Below are positions 52,101-61,101 of a stretch of 64,000 nt of DNA, one piece after another. Source of the stretch: Phaseolus vulgaris (lineage: Eukaryota > Streptophyta > Magnoliopsida > Fabales > Fabaceae); the NCBI RefSeq assembly GCF_000499845.2, contig NC_023751.2, forward strand, positions 31,219,475-31,283,474, in the 5' to 3' direction. How positions within the stretch are numbered: position 1 is the stretch's first letter; every line of letters begins with the position of its first letter. Made by a program: the position numbers and the translations under genes. The notes under the pieces are model-generated. The model was not told the DNA's origin. It did not search any database and worked only from the letters and a program-made list of their open reading frames with translations.

Positions 52101-52804
52101 TTAAATTGTTCTCTAATCAAAACTTCCAATGATAACAAAAACATGTTTATGCTCTATTTTAACATATACAAAAATATTTTCCCTCTTACGATCCAAAACT
52201 CTATGTTAGTACATAAACAAAAATATTAATGACTAATCACATGCAAATAAGGTGTTATGAGATTATCTTAACCCATTATCTAACCATACATTATTTTCTG
52301 TGTATTATTCTTAAAAAACACTAAAACTACTTACGATTCTCTTATTTTCAAATATTCCTAAAAATGTGTTCAACACTAACACATATGTGTGAAAATAGAT
52401 TAATAACCTGCTGGAATTTTATGCAAAGAATGTCAGAAATTAATAACCTGCTCTTCACTAATGATAAGTTGGAGTCTCTCCTTGAGGAATGGGCCGCAGC
52501 GACCACCACTGCGAGGGTTGATGAAAACCACCATCGGCACCAACGGTGCCTCCGCGTTGTCGTCGTCTTGGCTACGACTGCAATGACTCTTTCCGGCAGC
52601 TGCATCGTTCAATCTGATGGATTCGCGCATTGCAAAGCGAAGGTATTGCGGCATCCTCAACTTTTGGGTCAGATCCTCTTTGTCCACGCGAGTGCTACCC
52701 GAAATGCCACAGACCCGCAAGGACTCCACAATCATCGACGATGACGATGACTTCGTCGCCACCTTGCTCATGTCTCCTGTTGTTGAGGACGATGGTGAAT
52801 CCAT
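26704..52804 (-). CDS. DGK: Diacylglycerol kinase, plant cluster II (DGK3/4/7-like)
   Basis: Twelve exons in transcript order: 52804-52448, 50174-50052, 48414-48277, 47909-47824, 47567-47480, 45961-45886, 39945-39863, 32636-32566, 31545-31468, 30311-30224, 27750-27634 and 26862-26704. Every intron is GT-AG and phases agree. The product is 487 aa, close to the roughly 490 of the Arabidopsis cluster-II enzymes (DGK3, 4, 7). It phosphorylates diacylglycerol with ATP to give phosphatidic acid, a membrane lipid signal. The catalytic domain starts VFINPRSGG (93-101). The ATP-binding loop is GGDGS (163-167) where relatives have GGDGT, a conservative change. [14 protein letters not shown] follows (193-206), then the accessory domain with [16 protein letters not shown] (about 284-299), [22 protein letters not shown] and MDGEPWKQP (455-463). 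There are no C1 domains, as expected for cluster II. Start: the ATG at 52804 gives an MDSP-type N-terminus. Introns 6 (5.9 kb) and 7 (7.2 kb) are expanded by retroelements. Confidence 0.95.
28510..28820. repeat. Dispersed repeat pair in kinase intron 10
   Basis: Two direct copies of a GCAAACCT.ACCTT.TAA motif followed by TTTATAAGGTT.A.TTA, at about 28510-28570 and 28760-28820. I have the impression that such words are common in legume genomes. Spacing and direct orientation are compatible with a very small LTR-type element, but this is not shown. Confidence 0.5.
30594..31022. mobile_element. CACTA-type foldback MITE, copy B (kinase intron 9)
   Basis: 429 bp, beginning TACTAAAAAAAATTAAAT (degraded CACTACAAGAAAATCAT) and ending GATTTTCTTATAGTG. 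Flanked by ATT on both sides (30591-30593 and 31023-31025). The interior is an imperfect palindrome like the other copies. It sits between exons 9 and 10 and does not touch the splice sites. Confidence 0.8.
33477..35720 (+). mobile_element. Ty1/copia fragments, locally duplicated, in kinase intron 7
   Basis: Plus strand, antisense to the kinase. The integrase motif [13 protein letters not shown] is intact at 33834-33872, and a mutated second copy lies near 34903-34941. Each is followed by integrase C-terminal/pol linker relics (NISYFH, GKFDFIS and NYSKTSK words near 33990-34160 and 35090-35260). The second copy runs on into the start of reverse transcriptase (about 35600-35690). A ~130-bp stretch with ATGTTGATAGAA and TTTGAAGAAGAGATAG recurs at about 33661-33800 and 34165-34300, and a shorter version lies at 33540-33600. 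Copy 1 lacks about 570 bp present in copy 2. Confidence 0.75.
35721..37190. other. Unassigned part of kinase intron 7
   Basis: AT-rich intron sequence with no motif I recognise. Worn continuation of the neighbouring retroelement is possible. Confidence 0.5.
37191..39105 (+). mobile_element. Shrunken Ty1/copia element with its LTR pair in kinase intron 7
   Basis: Two direct repeats of about 415 bp (about 37191-37605 and 38693-39105) share TTTGATA, TTTATCTTCTAAA.CTTCAA, AGTCTAT.TA.ACTCTA and TCTTTACATAT. Between them is a protease relic at 37631-37822 ([22 protein letters not shown] and RTLSN.....KLKK), the copia protease and its linker. A solo LTR is inserted after it. The remaining internal sequence is only about 400 bp, so most of gag and pol has been deleted. 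LTR edges are approximate. Confidence 0.65.
37838..38511. mobile_element. Solo LTR nested in the copia relic
   Basis: 674 bp bounded by TGTTGAGATCC and TACCAACA, with matching TGTTG/CAACA ends. Flanks AACAT (37833-37837) and AACAC (38512-38516) look like a 5-bp target duplication with one change. No internal coding sequence. The ATTCAATTCCCCTTCC stretch near its end is typical of large copia LTRs. A solo LTR is what recombination between two LTRs leaves behind. Confidence 0.7.
39745..39768 (+). repeat. (AT)12 microsatellite next to kinase exon 7
   Basis: Pure AT dinucleotides 95 bp beyond the 3' side of exon 7, inside intron 7. Confidence 0.95.
40138..40169 (+). repeat. (AT)16 microsatellite in kinase intron 6
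   Basis: Pure AT/TA dinucleotides about 190 bp upstream (transcript sense) of exon 7. Confidence 0.95.
41072..44180 (+). mobile_element. Short gag-only Ty3/gypsy-type element in kinase intron 6
   Basis: Direct repeats of about 500 bp start at 41072 (TGTAGTAACACC) and 43685 (TGTGTTAATACC). They share GAAAATTCAAGT, CATTGTAAAACA, AATATACAATTGAGAG, ACCTAGTCA-type and CTCCAAGAAA words. A tRNA-primer-like AAGTGGTACCAGA lies near 41715. A worn gag relic at about 43235-43670 reads [13 protein letters not shown], then [17 protein letters not shown] and TMTRFID with frameshifts, matching the Ty3/gypsy gag domain. No protease, reverse transcriptase or integrase was seen in the 2.1 kb interior. The 3' LTR edges are approximate. 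Confidence 0.65.
44332..44723. mobile_element. CACTA-type foldback MITE, copy C (kinase intron 6)
   Basis: 392 bp, from AACTACAAGAAAATCATG to GTTTTCTTGTAGTG, flanked by TAA on both sides (44329-44331 and 44724-44726). The two halves are near-complete reverse complements: GAAATAGAAACCAATTT near the left end pairs with AAATTGGTTTCTATTTC near the right. The whole element can therefore fold into a hairpin with arms of about 190 bp. Confidence 0.88.
45234..45618. mobile_element. CACTA-type foldback MITE, copy D (kinase intron 6)
   Basis: 385 bp with perfect termini CACTACAAGAAAATCAT and ATGATTTTCTTGTAGTG, flanked by ATT on both sides (45231-45233 and 45619-45621). A full-length palindrome like copy C and the best-preserved end pair of the five. 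It lies only about 270 bp from kinase exon 6. Confidence 0.92.
46257..46646. mobile_element. CACTA-type foldback MITE, copy E (kinase intron 5)
   Basis: About 390 bp with the same palindromic interior (TTGGTATCTAATTAG-type words and their complements) but worn termini: ACTAAAAAAAAAATTATT on the left, TTTTCTTATTGTAATG on the right. The target duplication is unclear. Plus-strand edges are approximate. Confidence 0.65.
48720..49990. other. Very AT-rich part of kinase intron 2
   Basis: Long runs of TTTAATT/AATTAAA words. A half-copy resembling the MITE interior lies at about 49880-49990. No coding or RNA gene signal was seen. Confidence 0.5.
51010..51345. repeat. Dispersed-repeat remnants in kinase intron 1
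   Basis: Two short blocks carry ATCTCAC/GACTTATAA and TTCTTAATCAATG.....ATCTTCAAC-type words (about 51010-51130 and 51240-51345). They resemble each other and the repeat pair at 28510-28820. Function unknown. Confidence 0.4.
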
Positions 52805-54300
52805 CGTTTTCGCTTCGATCCAATTATGAAAAAAGGTAAGCTATTGGATCTGATGCATGACTAATTTATTGGCTGCATTTGTTGAATAATGATGCATATG
52901 ATCATGCGAAATTTCTAACAGGATGAAATGGAGATGTTTGGTGATGGTGTTTATTTTAATTTGTTTTCAGTTCATGGATACAAAGGTGTGGTGATCGCCA
53001 TTGCCCTATGCGCCAAAAATGTAAGAGGAAGGAAAATGTTTGTTTTGGGGTTTTCATACAACAGTTCAGGTTGTTAGAAAAAAAACTAATTATTTTGAAA
53101 GAAACAAAAATAAACAAAATATCTCTGTTTCATGTGAACTAAATAAGAAAAATAGAATTAAATGATAAAAAACATTTAATTGATCCATCAAATCTCCACC
53201 AAATTAAATTTTTACATAGAGACTACTATTTTAAGAAGAATATCCTTTGCCAGTTTAAAAAAAAAATCAAAATTCAGAAATAAATATATAGCAATTGATA
53301 ATAGAATTGAATTTTGAAATTTTGGGTGTATACTTTTTTTTTTATCTTTTATATTTATTAACCAAATTTTAACTTCTATTATCTAAAGAATTACCGATAA
53401 AAGTTTAAGAAAAATTCATTGTGTAATTATAATTACGTATTTTTAAATAAGAATTAAAATATTTTGTGATACTTTTTTACACATATTTTATTGTAGTTTT
53501 TACTTTTTGATGAAATTTACAAATATTTTTATTATATAACTACTAGTGAAAACACATGCATATGTGTTGTGCTCATTTTTTTTCTTATAATAATAAATAA
53601 ATATAAAAATAAAAATATATTTTACATAATAAATGTTAAACTTGAAAGATGTTATTAAATTTATAAAGAAAATATGTTCATAAAAAGTAATTATAAAATA
53701 AATAAGTTTCTATTTTTTTATTATGGATAATTAATTAATTTTATAAAATAGTTACTAAAATAATTAAATAGTAAAGATTTATGTACACTATAAAAGTAAA
53801 TATAATAAAAATTAAATATTATAATAGCTATTAAAATAAAGATTATTATAACCTAATTATAAAATAAAATGTATTTTTTAATTTATAATTATATAATATT
53901 TGAGGGTATTTATTATTTTTTTATAAGTAGTTTTGTATAAATAATAAAGTTAATAAAATAAATTATATTAATGAGGGTAGAGTTAGTAATGAATTGTGTA
54001 TGTTCTCTTCATTAATGGTTATAGATAATATTATAAAAAATAATAATTTTTTATGATTATTTTTTATATATACACTTTTTTTAACTTTATAGTATAATTT
54101 TAAATAATTTTTTAATTAAATATATTATAATAAGTGAAAACACAATATAATAAAAATATAAAATATAAAAGTATTTTCATAAGGTAGTGTCCTAAATTTA
54201 AGGTGACAATCATTATTGACCTAGTGAGAAATACTTTAAAGTAGTGTTTTTAATATAGTGGTGTGAACTAAGATATAAGAATATTAGAATCTCACTTTTT
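52805..54300. other. Upstream region of the kinase gene
   Basis: The first hundred or so bases should be the kinase 5' UTR and core promoter (minus strand). I do not see a clear TATA box and leave it unassigned. From 53060 the DNA is very AT-rich. A possible Helitron terminus lies at 53543-53568. Confidence 0.5.
53542..53568 (-). mobile_element. Possible Helitron 3' terminus
   Basis: On the minus strand a hairpin (AACACATATGCATGTGTT; 7-bp stem, 4-base loop) is followed by TTCA and CTAG, then T. That matches the hairpin-CTRR-T pattern of Helitron 3' ends. The hairpin is closer to CTAG than the usual 10-12 bases, and no 5' TC end or Rep/helicase gene was found. Weak call. Confidence 0.3.
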
Positions 54301-54739
54301 GGACGACACGTTTGTTGACCATGAATCACATGTTAAATGATGTGTGGGTCAGTTATATGATGTCATCTTTGTCAGGCTCAACGATATTAGTGGGAGTGAA
54401 AAAAATTTCATCAAAACTTTGGAAACTTAAGCAACGATTAAATATTTGGATGTCAGAGCTTGTTTTCGAATTAGTTTTTAAGTACTTAAATTGATCCTAC
54501 AAATGTTGGTAAAGTGAGGATGAAATCTCCATAAATAGGATATGTCTCATATGGCATAGGACATTTGAGCTCACTAGCTTAAAGTCAAATAAGAACAAAT
54601 TAGGCAAAACTTTTCTTACCTTCACAGGATAGCACATAGAAAAACTTTCTTAGCTCCAGAAATAGGACAACAACATCATGAGAAATCAACTATAGAAGGC
54701 TTAACCTAAGGAAGATGGCCATGTCCTAACTTTATAGCA

Positions 54740-55335
54740 AATCTTAGACATCATGCAGGAGTTGTGGTAGAAAAATGCGGAGGCTAGAAGAAGACTAGAG
54801 GAGACTCGAGTAGAGAAAGACATGTTAGGTAAAGAGGCCGAAATTTCACAACATTTAATGGAGGAAGCTTTGAGAGCACATGAAGAGTTACATAGAACTA
54901 ACGAGGAGTCGCAACAAGCTTTGCATAGACAAATGATCAGCTAAAGAGTACCCGACCTTCATTGATGAACCAATACCACCACACTATATGGTATCGAAAT
55001 CACACCCTGAATCAGGAGATCCAGAGAATCACCTTAAAGCTTTTCGAGATCCTAATCTCGAGTGACTTGAACACGGTTCAATGTAAAATGTTCGTGGAAA
55101 CTTTCAAGGAAACCCCAACCGCCTTGTAATGGAAGTAGTTATATCTTTCCAAATTTTCTCCCAAATGTTCATGCAGCAGTTTGCGAACAACAAAATAGAG
55201 CCTCATATGATTGCAAACCTTATTGAGATTAAACAATAAGAGAACAAGCCATTGAAGAATTATCTCAACTGCTTTTATGATATCTCAATACAGATTCATC
55301 TGTAAAACAAAAAATATTTATCAATACCTTATAAA
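54740..55335 (+). pseudogene. Gag relic of a Ty3/gypsy (Tat/Ogre-like) retrotransposon
   Basis: Read across frames on the plus strand, it shows a charged helical stretch (about 54770-54940) and then the retrotransposon gag domain: FSQMFMQQFANNKIEPHMIA near 55160-55220 and LKNYLNCFYDISIQIH near 55250-55300. Stops and frameshifts throughout. No LTR was identified on either side, so limits are approximate. Confidence 0.65.
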
Positions 55336-55734
55336 GTCACAAAAGATCGAAAACATCCAAATGCTTAGTACGAATTTCATCAAATGTTTACTACAAATCT
55401 TATCAAACTCAGGAATGATTATGATAGTGTGTTTCACCTTATAATTTTATTGTGGATAATTTATTTTATAGATAGTAAAATTAAGAAAATAAAGTTAATT
55501 GAATTTAAAAGAGATAAGAAAAAAAAATATATATACATATAAAATAATTGCAAAACTTAAAGATTAAAATTATAAGAAGTTGATATATTAAAAACACAGG
55601 ACACTGACATCAATAAAAAAAAAAGTATACATAAAAGATAATTATAACGGTAAAATTACAAAGAATTATAAGTTTTTGTTATTATAAAAAAGTTTACACC
55701 AAACTCAAAATGATAAAATGAAATCACGTCTACT

Positions 55735-56345
55735 TTAGAAGGTGCTGCTGAAGTTTTATCTCTCTTCTCTGTGCGTTTTACGTGACACACCATTGTAGCC
55801 ATACGACGTTGTTGTTGCTTCAGTGCCGGTCTCCAACCTCACTACAACGACGTGGTCATCGCCATTTGCATGGCTTCTAGTAGGTAACTTTCTTGAGAGA
55901 AAGAACAAAAGAAGGGAGATGGTTCTGCACGTTGCCACGCACACCAGGTGTTTGGTCTTGTTCGCGGTTGCGGTTATGCTGCAAGCATATAAGGTTTTTC
56001 CCTTTTTCCCTTTTTGGTTTTTTGGTTCTTTGTTTTTCTTTTTGCCTCAGGGTTTCTAGCCTTGTTATGTGGTTTGACTCCTCCTTCTATGGGGTGATTC
56101 TACACGATAAGTTCAGGTATTTTCTTTCTTGGTTTTTGATTGACTGCGAGGTGTTTGATTTTTTGTCTCTGGTTTTTGTGGTTTTGGTTTCCCCCTTGAT
56201 GGGATTTGTAATCCCCTGGGGTTATTTGGACTATGTTGGGGGTAACAAGGTGGCGGTGGAAGAGGATTTGCTTAAGAGGAATGTGTGAACTTACTCTTCG
56301 TTGGGTTTTTGTGGTTTTATGTTAAAGCATTTTGATGTTCCTATA
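55735..56345. other. GC-richer, exon-like stretch of unknown origin
   Basis: Base composition rises here compared with its flanks, and frames on both strands stay open for 60-130 codons. One short plus-strand stretch (MVLHVATHTRCLVLFAVAVM, from 55919) is hydrophobic and ends near a possible GT donor at about 55996. I do not recognise the peptide and cannot link it into a gene. It may be the upstream part of the segment duplicated with the PPR fragment that follows, or a fragment of another gene. Confidence 0.35.
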
Positions 56346-56350
56346 TACGC

Positions 56351-56651
56351 TCCGTGGTTACGTTCAACTCTGTTTTGCCTATTTTTCTTAAAAGGAGTCG
56401 CACCAATATGTCCAAAGAGGTGTACGATGAAATGCTTCACACGTATGATGTTACTCCAGACAGTTGTACATACAATGTTTTGATCAGAGGGTTTTGCAAG
56501 AACTCAAAGGTCGAGGAAGGGTTTCGGTTCTATAATGAGATGGCTAGTTTTAATTGTGATAAGGATGTTATGAGACGCTTGTTGATGGTTTTTGTAGAGC
56601 GGGGAAGGTCATAATTGCTGGAAATTTAGTAAATGCTATGAACAAGAAAGC
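56351..56651 (+). pseudogene. Truncated, frameshifted partial copy of the PPR gene
   Basis: About 300 bp closely matching 57545-57851 of the intact PPR gene downstream, from TCCGTGGTTAC through TTAGTAAATGCTATGA. It covers roughly two and a half PPR units. A 7-bp deletion near 56565-56572 shifts the frame, and both ends stop abruptly, so it cannot make a PPR protein. It shares no other part of the gene. Confidence 0.9.
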
Positions 56652-56787
56652 CATATTGGTGTGGTGTTATATTAGGTAAGATTTTTTCAGGAATAGATTA
56701 AGGTTTTCGGAGTATAATTTTTCTTGACTCGTAGATTTTGCTTTGGTCACTGTAACATTTTCCTTTTTTTTTTTGCAGAGTTTTATC

Positions 56788-56826
56788 TTTATAAAAAAAA
56801 CTATATATGTATGTATATAAATATAT
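56788..56826 (+). promoter_or_regulatory. Candidate TATA region of the PPR gene
   Basis: TATAAAAA at 56790-56797 and TATATAAATATA at about 56814-56825 lie 90-130 bases before the proposed ATG. The area is AT-rich anyway, so the call rests on position. A three-codon upstream ORF (ATG at 56892, stop at 56901-56903) precedes the main start. Confidence 0.3.
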
Positions 56827-56918
56827 ATTAAAGCATCTGAAGAGAGTTGGACTGGAGACGCAAGACACGGGAGAGGATCGGATTTCGAGCAATGCACTAC
56901 TGAGTTCACACCTTCAAC

Positions 56919-59190
56919 ATGGTTTCTCTTAGTATCTCGTCACGACAACTATTTTCAAATCTCCGTTTCATTTCCGTCCCCACCTTCAATTCCCACCTTA
57001 GGTGCATTTCTTGAAACTCATCTCTTTTCTTTTCTTGTGCCCCCTTCTTGTGTTTTTTTCCTGCATAACAGATTCTTAAGATTCAGGTGCTTTTGTTCTG
57101 ACCACCCAGAATCTCCAAACGCAAGACTCAGATCACGAAATGCAAGTAAAACCGCCAAAAACATGGCCGATCTTATAAATTCCAAACCATGGTCAAACGC
57201 GTTGGTCTCTCCTCTGCCCACCCCTCTCTCCAAAACGACGGTGCTCCGAACACTTCGCCTCATCAAGGACCCTTCCAAAGCCCTCCACTTTTTTAAGTGG
57301 GCTCAGCAAAGTGGTTTTCCCCACACAGCTCAGTCCTACTTCATCATGCTACAAATTCTGGGTCGCCATAGGAACCTAAATGTGGCTCGAAACTTGCTTT
57401 TTTCCATCGAGAAAAAGTCCAACGGAACCGTCAAGCTTGGGGACAGGTTCTTCAATACCCTCATCAGAAGCTACGCCGAAGCGGGCCTCTTCAAAGAGTC
57501 CTTGAAGCTTTTCCAAACCATGAAGTCCGTTGCTGTGTCCCCATCCGTGGTTACCTTCAATTCTGTTTTGTCTATTTTGCTTAAAAGGGGTCGCACCAAT
57601 ATGGCCAAAGAGGTGTATGATGAAATGCTTCATACATATGGTGTTACTCCAGACATTTGTACATACAATGTTTTGATCAGAGGATTTTGCAAGAACTCAA
57701 TGGTCGATGAAGGGTTTCGGTTCTTCAATGAGATGGCTACTGTTAATTGTGATCCAGATATTGTCACGTATAACACGCTTGTTGATGGTTTGTGTAGAGC
57801 GGGGAAGGTCAGAATTGCTCGGAATTTAGTAAATGCTATGACCAAGAAATGTGAGGGTTTGAATCCTAATGTTGTTACTTATACCACTTTGATTCGAGGG
57901 TATTGTATGAAGCAAGAAGTTGATGAGGCATTGGTTGTTCTTGAAGAGATGAGTGGCCGGGGCATTGAGCCCAACATGATTACATATAATACTTTGATAA
58001 AAGGGCTTTGTGAGGCACACAAGTTGGACAAGATGAAAGATGTTTTGAAATGGATGAAAGACAATGGAGGTTTTAGCCCTGATACATTTACCTTCAATAC
58101 GATTATTCATTCGCATTGTTGTGCAGGAAATCTGGATGAAGCATTGAAGGTGTTTGAAAGCATGAAGAAATTTCAGGTCCGTATGGATTCAGCCTCGTAC
58201 AGCACTCTGATACGTAGTTTGTGTCAGAAAGGGGACTACGATATGGCAGAGTTGCTATTTGATGAGTTATTTGAGAAGGAAATCCTTTTGTGTAATTTTG
58301 GCTCCAAGCCACTTGTGGCTGCTTACAGTCCTCTTTTTCAGTATTTGTGTGAACATGGGAAGAGTAAGAAGGCTGAGAGGGTAATGAGACAGTTAATGAA
58401 AAGGGGCACACAAGATGCCCAGTCATACAAAACATTGATTATGGGGCATTGTAAAGAAGGTGCATATGAAAGTGGATATGAGTTTTTAGTGTGGATGCTA
58501 AGAAGAGACTTTCTTCCTGATGTTGATATATATGATTATTTGATTGATGGTTTTCTTTTAAAGAATAAGCCTCTGCTTGCAAAGGAGACACTAGAGAAAA
58601 TGCTTAAGAGCTCCTATCAACCTAAAACAGCCACCTGGCATTCTATACTGGCAAAACTTTTGGAAAAGGGTTGTGCTCATGAGTCTGCCTGTGTTATTAT
58701 GATGATGCTGGAGAAAAATGTTAGACAGAATATAAACATGTCAACTGAGAGTTTAAAGCTACTTTTTGGATGTGGACAGCATGAAAGAGCATTTGAGATT
58801 ATTGATTTGCTTTATAAGAATGGATACCGGGTTAAAATAGAAGAAGTGGTTCAATTTCTTTTTGAGAGAGGAAAGCTGTCAGAAGCATGCAAACTGTTGC
58901 TTTTTAGTTTGGAAATTCATCAGAATGTCGATATTGATTTGTGTAATGCAATTGTTTTGAATCTTTGTAAAGCTAACAAGGTCTCAGAAGCATTTAATTT
59001 ATGCTATGGATTGGTGGAGAACGGTTTATGTCAGGAATTGACATGTCTAAATGATCTAATGGCTGCTTTAGAGGAAAGGGGAAGAAGAGAGGAAGCAGTA
59101 TTTATATCAAAGAGATTACCAAAACTGGAGAATTCAGATGGATCAAAGGGAAATCATAGCTGTAAGAAGTCCAGGGCTATTAAAGTCTGA
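56919..59190 (+). CDS. P-class pentatricopeptide repeat protein, At1g02060-like
   Basis: Proposed exons 56919-57001 and 57072-59190, giving 733 aa. The open frame that covers the repeats has no ATG until 57163 (MADLINSKPWSN), which would leave no targeting peptide. Upstream, an ATG at 56919 opens a Ser/Arg-rich peptide without acidic residues (MVSLSISSRQLFSNLRFISV), typical of organelle import. A 70-nt stretch, GTGCAT to a pyrimidine-rich TAACAG, joins it in phase. Tandem 35-residue PPR motifs fill most of the remainder, for example VVTYNTLVDGLCRAGKVRIA and MITYNTLIKGLCEAHKLDKM. No E or DYW editing domain is present. From memory it matches Arabidopsis At1g02060 (about 710 aa, predicted plastid) along its length. 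P-class PPR proteins bind and stabilise or process organelle RNAs; the target here is unknown. The intron is an inference; the repeat-coding part is certain. Confidence 0.92.
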
Positions 59191-59673
59191 ATCATTTCTT
59201 GCTGTTTTAATATTCTGTTTTGACTATTGAAAGTTAAAATCATTAGCTTCTACAGCTTGAAGATGATCTTTATCTGATAAAGTACAATATAATAGTTTAA
59301 TGTATAAACTAAAGTGATTGAGTATGCAACAGTTGGGAAGCTAGAATGGCAAGAAAAGAGGCCGGTAACTGGTGATTCAATTAAGATTATTCCTTAAATC
59401 TTATTCTTGAGATTATCATCAAAGGCTAATTAAGTAATAGTAATGTACTAAGAATATTTATATTAGCAATTAAATATTAATAATAAATTTGATTGAAACT
59501 TCTTGAATGGCTGCTTTTGCCTCAGCTGCAAGATCTTTCTCATTGCAAGTAAAAAGATTTTCCATGAACTGATAATGTTATAGTACGCTGGTGAAAGAAC
59601 TACACTAATGTTTTGGGCAGTAATGAATCAATTTAAACTTGAAGTCTCCTTAGTAGAAATGCATACCACATAG
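59191..59673. other. PPR 3' flank
   Basis: About 480 bases containing the likely 3' UTR. No other signal was seen before the LTR that starts at 59674. Confidence 0.6.
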
Positions 59674-60368
59674 TGTTATATAACTCTTTTAAAACAAAGT
59701 TAGTAGTTAGTTTTGCAAGAGAAAAGGGTTATATAACTCTTTTAAAAAGAGAGTTAGTAGTTAGTTTGTAACATGGGGTTTATAAGTCCTTCTAGGGTGC
59801 TTTGAATTAATATAATAACAATTTTACTTCTATCCTACCAACATTTGTGTTGTGAGAGCATACCTTTGTGTGTGTGAGTGAACACCAAAGTGAGAACAGT
59901 GTGAATTGTGTGATCTAGAGGAAAAAGAGAGATTATTATTGGAAACTACCTTAACAGTGGTATCAGCTTGCTAAGTGGGATGGTGACCAATAAAGATGTA
60001 GAATCAAGGGTGGATTCTTTGGAGAAACTGGTGGCAGATTCCCAAGCCGCAACCCAGAAATCTTTACAAGGTTTACAACAAGTTGTTGAAGGTTTAATTT
60101 CTTCCATGTCTGTTGGGGGCAATTTACACAGATTCCATCTTCTCGCACAAATCAAGAACTTGTCAAGAACTCTTCTTCGGTGCTTGATCGAACCCAATTG
60201 TCTTTTCCATCATTTGATGGATCCAATTTTCGGGATTGGAGGGTCAAAGTGGAACAATTTTTTGAATTAGAGGACACCCCAATACAGCAAAGAGCAAGAT
60301 TATTGTTGCTTTCAATGGAGGGCAAGGCTTTTCCATGGCAACGTCACCACATTAAGACTTTTGATTTA
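59674..60368 (+). mobile_element. 5' end of a Ty3/gypsy-type LTR element
   Basis: The LTR at 59674-59956 has matching ends TGTTA/TAACA and contains an internal ~40-bp duplication (GTTATATAACTCTTTTAAAA, twice). One base later TGGTATCAGC (59958-59967) is a tRNA-Met-type primer-binding site. Gag starts at the ATG at 59980 (MVTNKDVESRVDSLEKLV). A frameshift near 60160-60180 moves the frame to a stretch with LSFPSFDGSNFRDWRVKVEQ and ARLLLLSMEGKAFPW, the gypsy gag core. The element stops near 60365, where another LTR begins. Confidence 0.75.
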
Positions 60369-60957
60369 TGTATCGTCCTAATAAATGGCTAGGAATTAGG
60401 TCGAGCAACCCTGGTCTCCATACCGACTGAGAGACTCATCAGAGTTTGTCCAGATCACGCTATAAATGCTAAACGCAATATTCCTGATTACACTATAAAT
60501 GTTGACGCAATATTCCTGATTACGCTATAAATATTTCCTCATTATATCACAAAAATGCCCTAATTTATTTTCCTAATATCCTTTATTATATTACATAAAT
60601 GCTTCGATTATATTACATGATATTTAGATTTTATGTAAAGTTACCATAATATGAAACATTGATGCCTGGAGGAACCATAGTCAAAAATCCAAGCCCACGA
60701 AGGCTTATAAATAGACAACCACCCACAGGGAGTATATCAACTTTCATCTTTGCAATATATTCACTATATACAATGCTCTCACTGACTTGAGCGTCGGAGT
60801 GTAATCGCAAGAGGAACCCCCCTCGTCCCCAGAATATTGGTTCGCTAAAACCTTGAGGGAGTCTACCAGCGCCTCATCCATTAAGCCGATCGAGACCCTA
60901 AAGGGAGACTGAGACGATTTCATCCATAATCCGATCGACTTCGAACTGGTGAGAACA
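60369..60957 (+). repeat. LTR of a Tat/Ogre-type gypsy element
   Basis: Runs from TGTATCGTCC to GAGAACA and is followed by TTTGGTGCCCACCGTGGGG (60958-60976), the GGCGCCCACCGTGGGG-like primer site found after LTRs of Tat/Ogre-lineage elements. It contains repeated ATTCCTGATTAC.CTATAAAT words (about 60480-60530). The left edge is inferred from the end of the preceding gag. Confidence 0.65.
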
Positions 60958-61101
60958 TTTGGTGCCCACCGTGGGGCCCATTAAAATTGTCCCCACAACT
61001 CAAGTTTTGCTATAGAAGAGAACCAACACCCGCATCATGAGAACCAGACAGACACCAATGTCGAAGAATGGTGAAACTCTCACCCTGCAATAGGTGGTCA
61101 A
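60958..61101 (+). mobile_element. Leader and gag start of the Tat/Ogre-type element, cut by a copia insertion
   Basis: After the primer site, an ATG at 61037 opens MRTRQTPMSKNGETLTLQ and then hits a stop. The sequence is broken at 61101 by the copia LTR. The rest of the element may resume beyond the right edge of the window. Confidence 0.5.

Noticed and set aside
55893..56288. 131-codon plus-strand frame before the PPR fragment
   Set aside because: Phe/Leu/Trp-rich reading through T-rich DNA; recorded only as an unassigned exon-like block.
57037..57071. Extension of the PPR frame to a GTG at 57037 as the start
   Set aside because: There is no ATG there; nuclear plant genes rarely start at GTG, and the stretch fits the end of a short intron.
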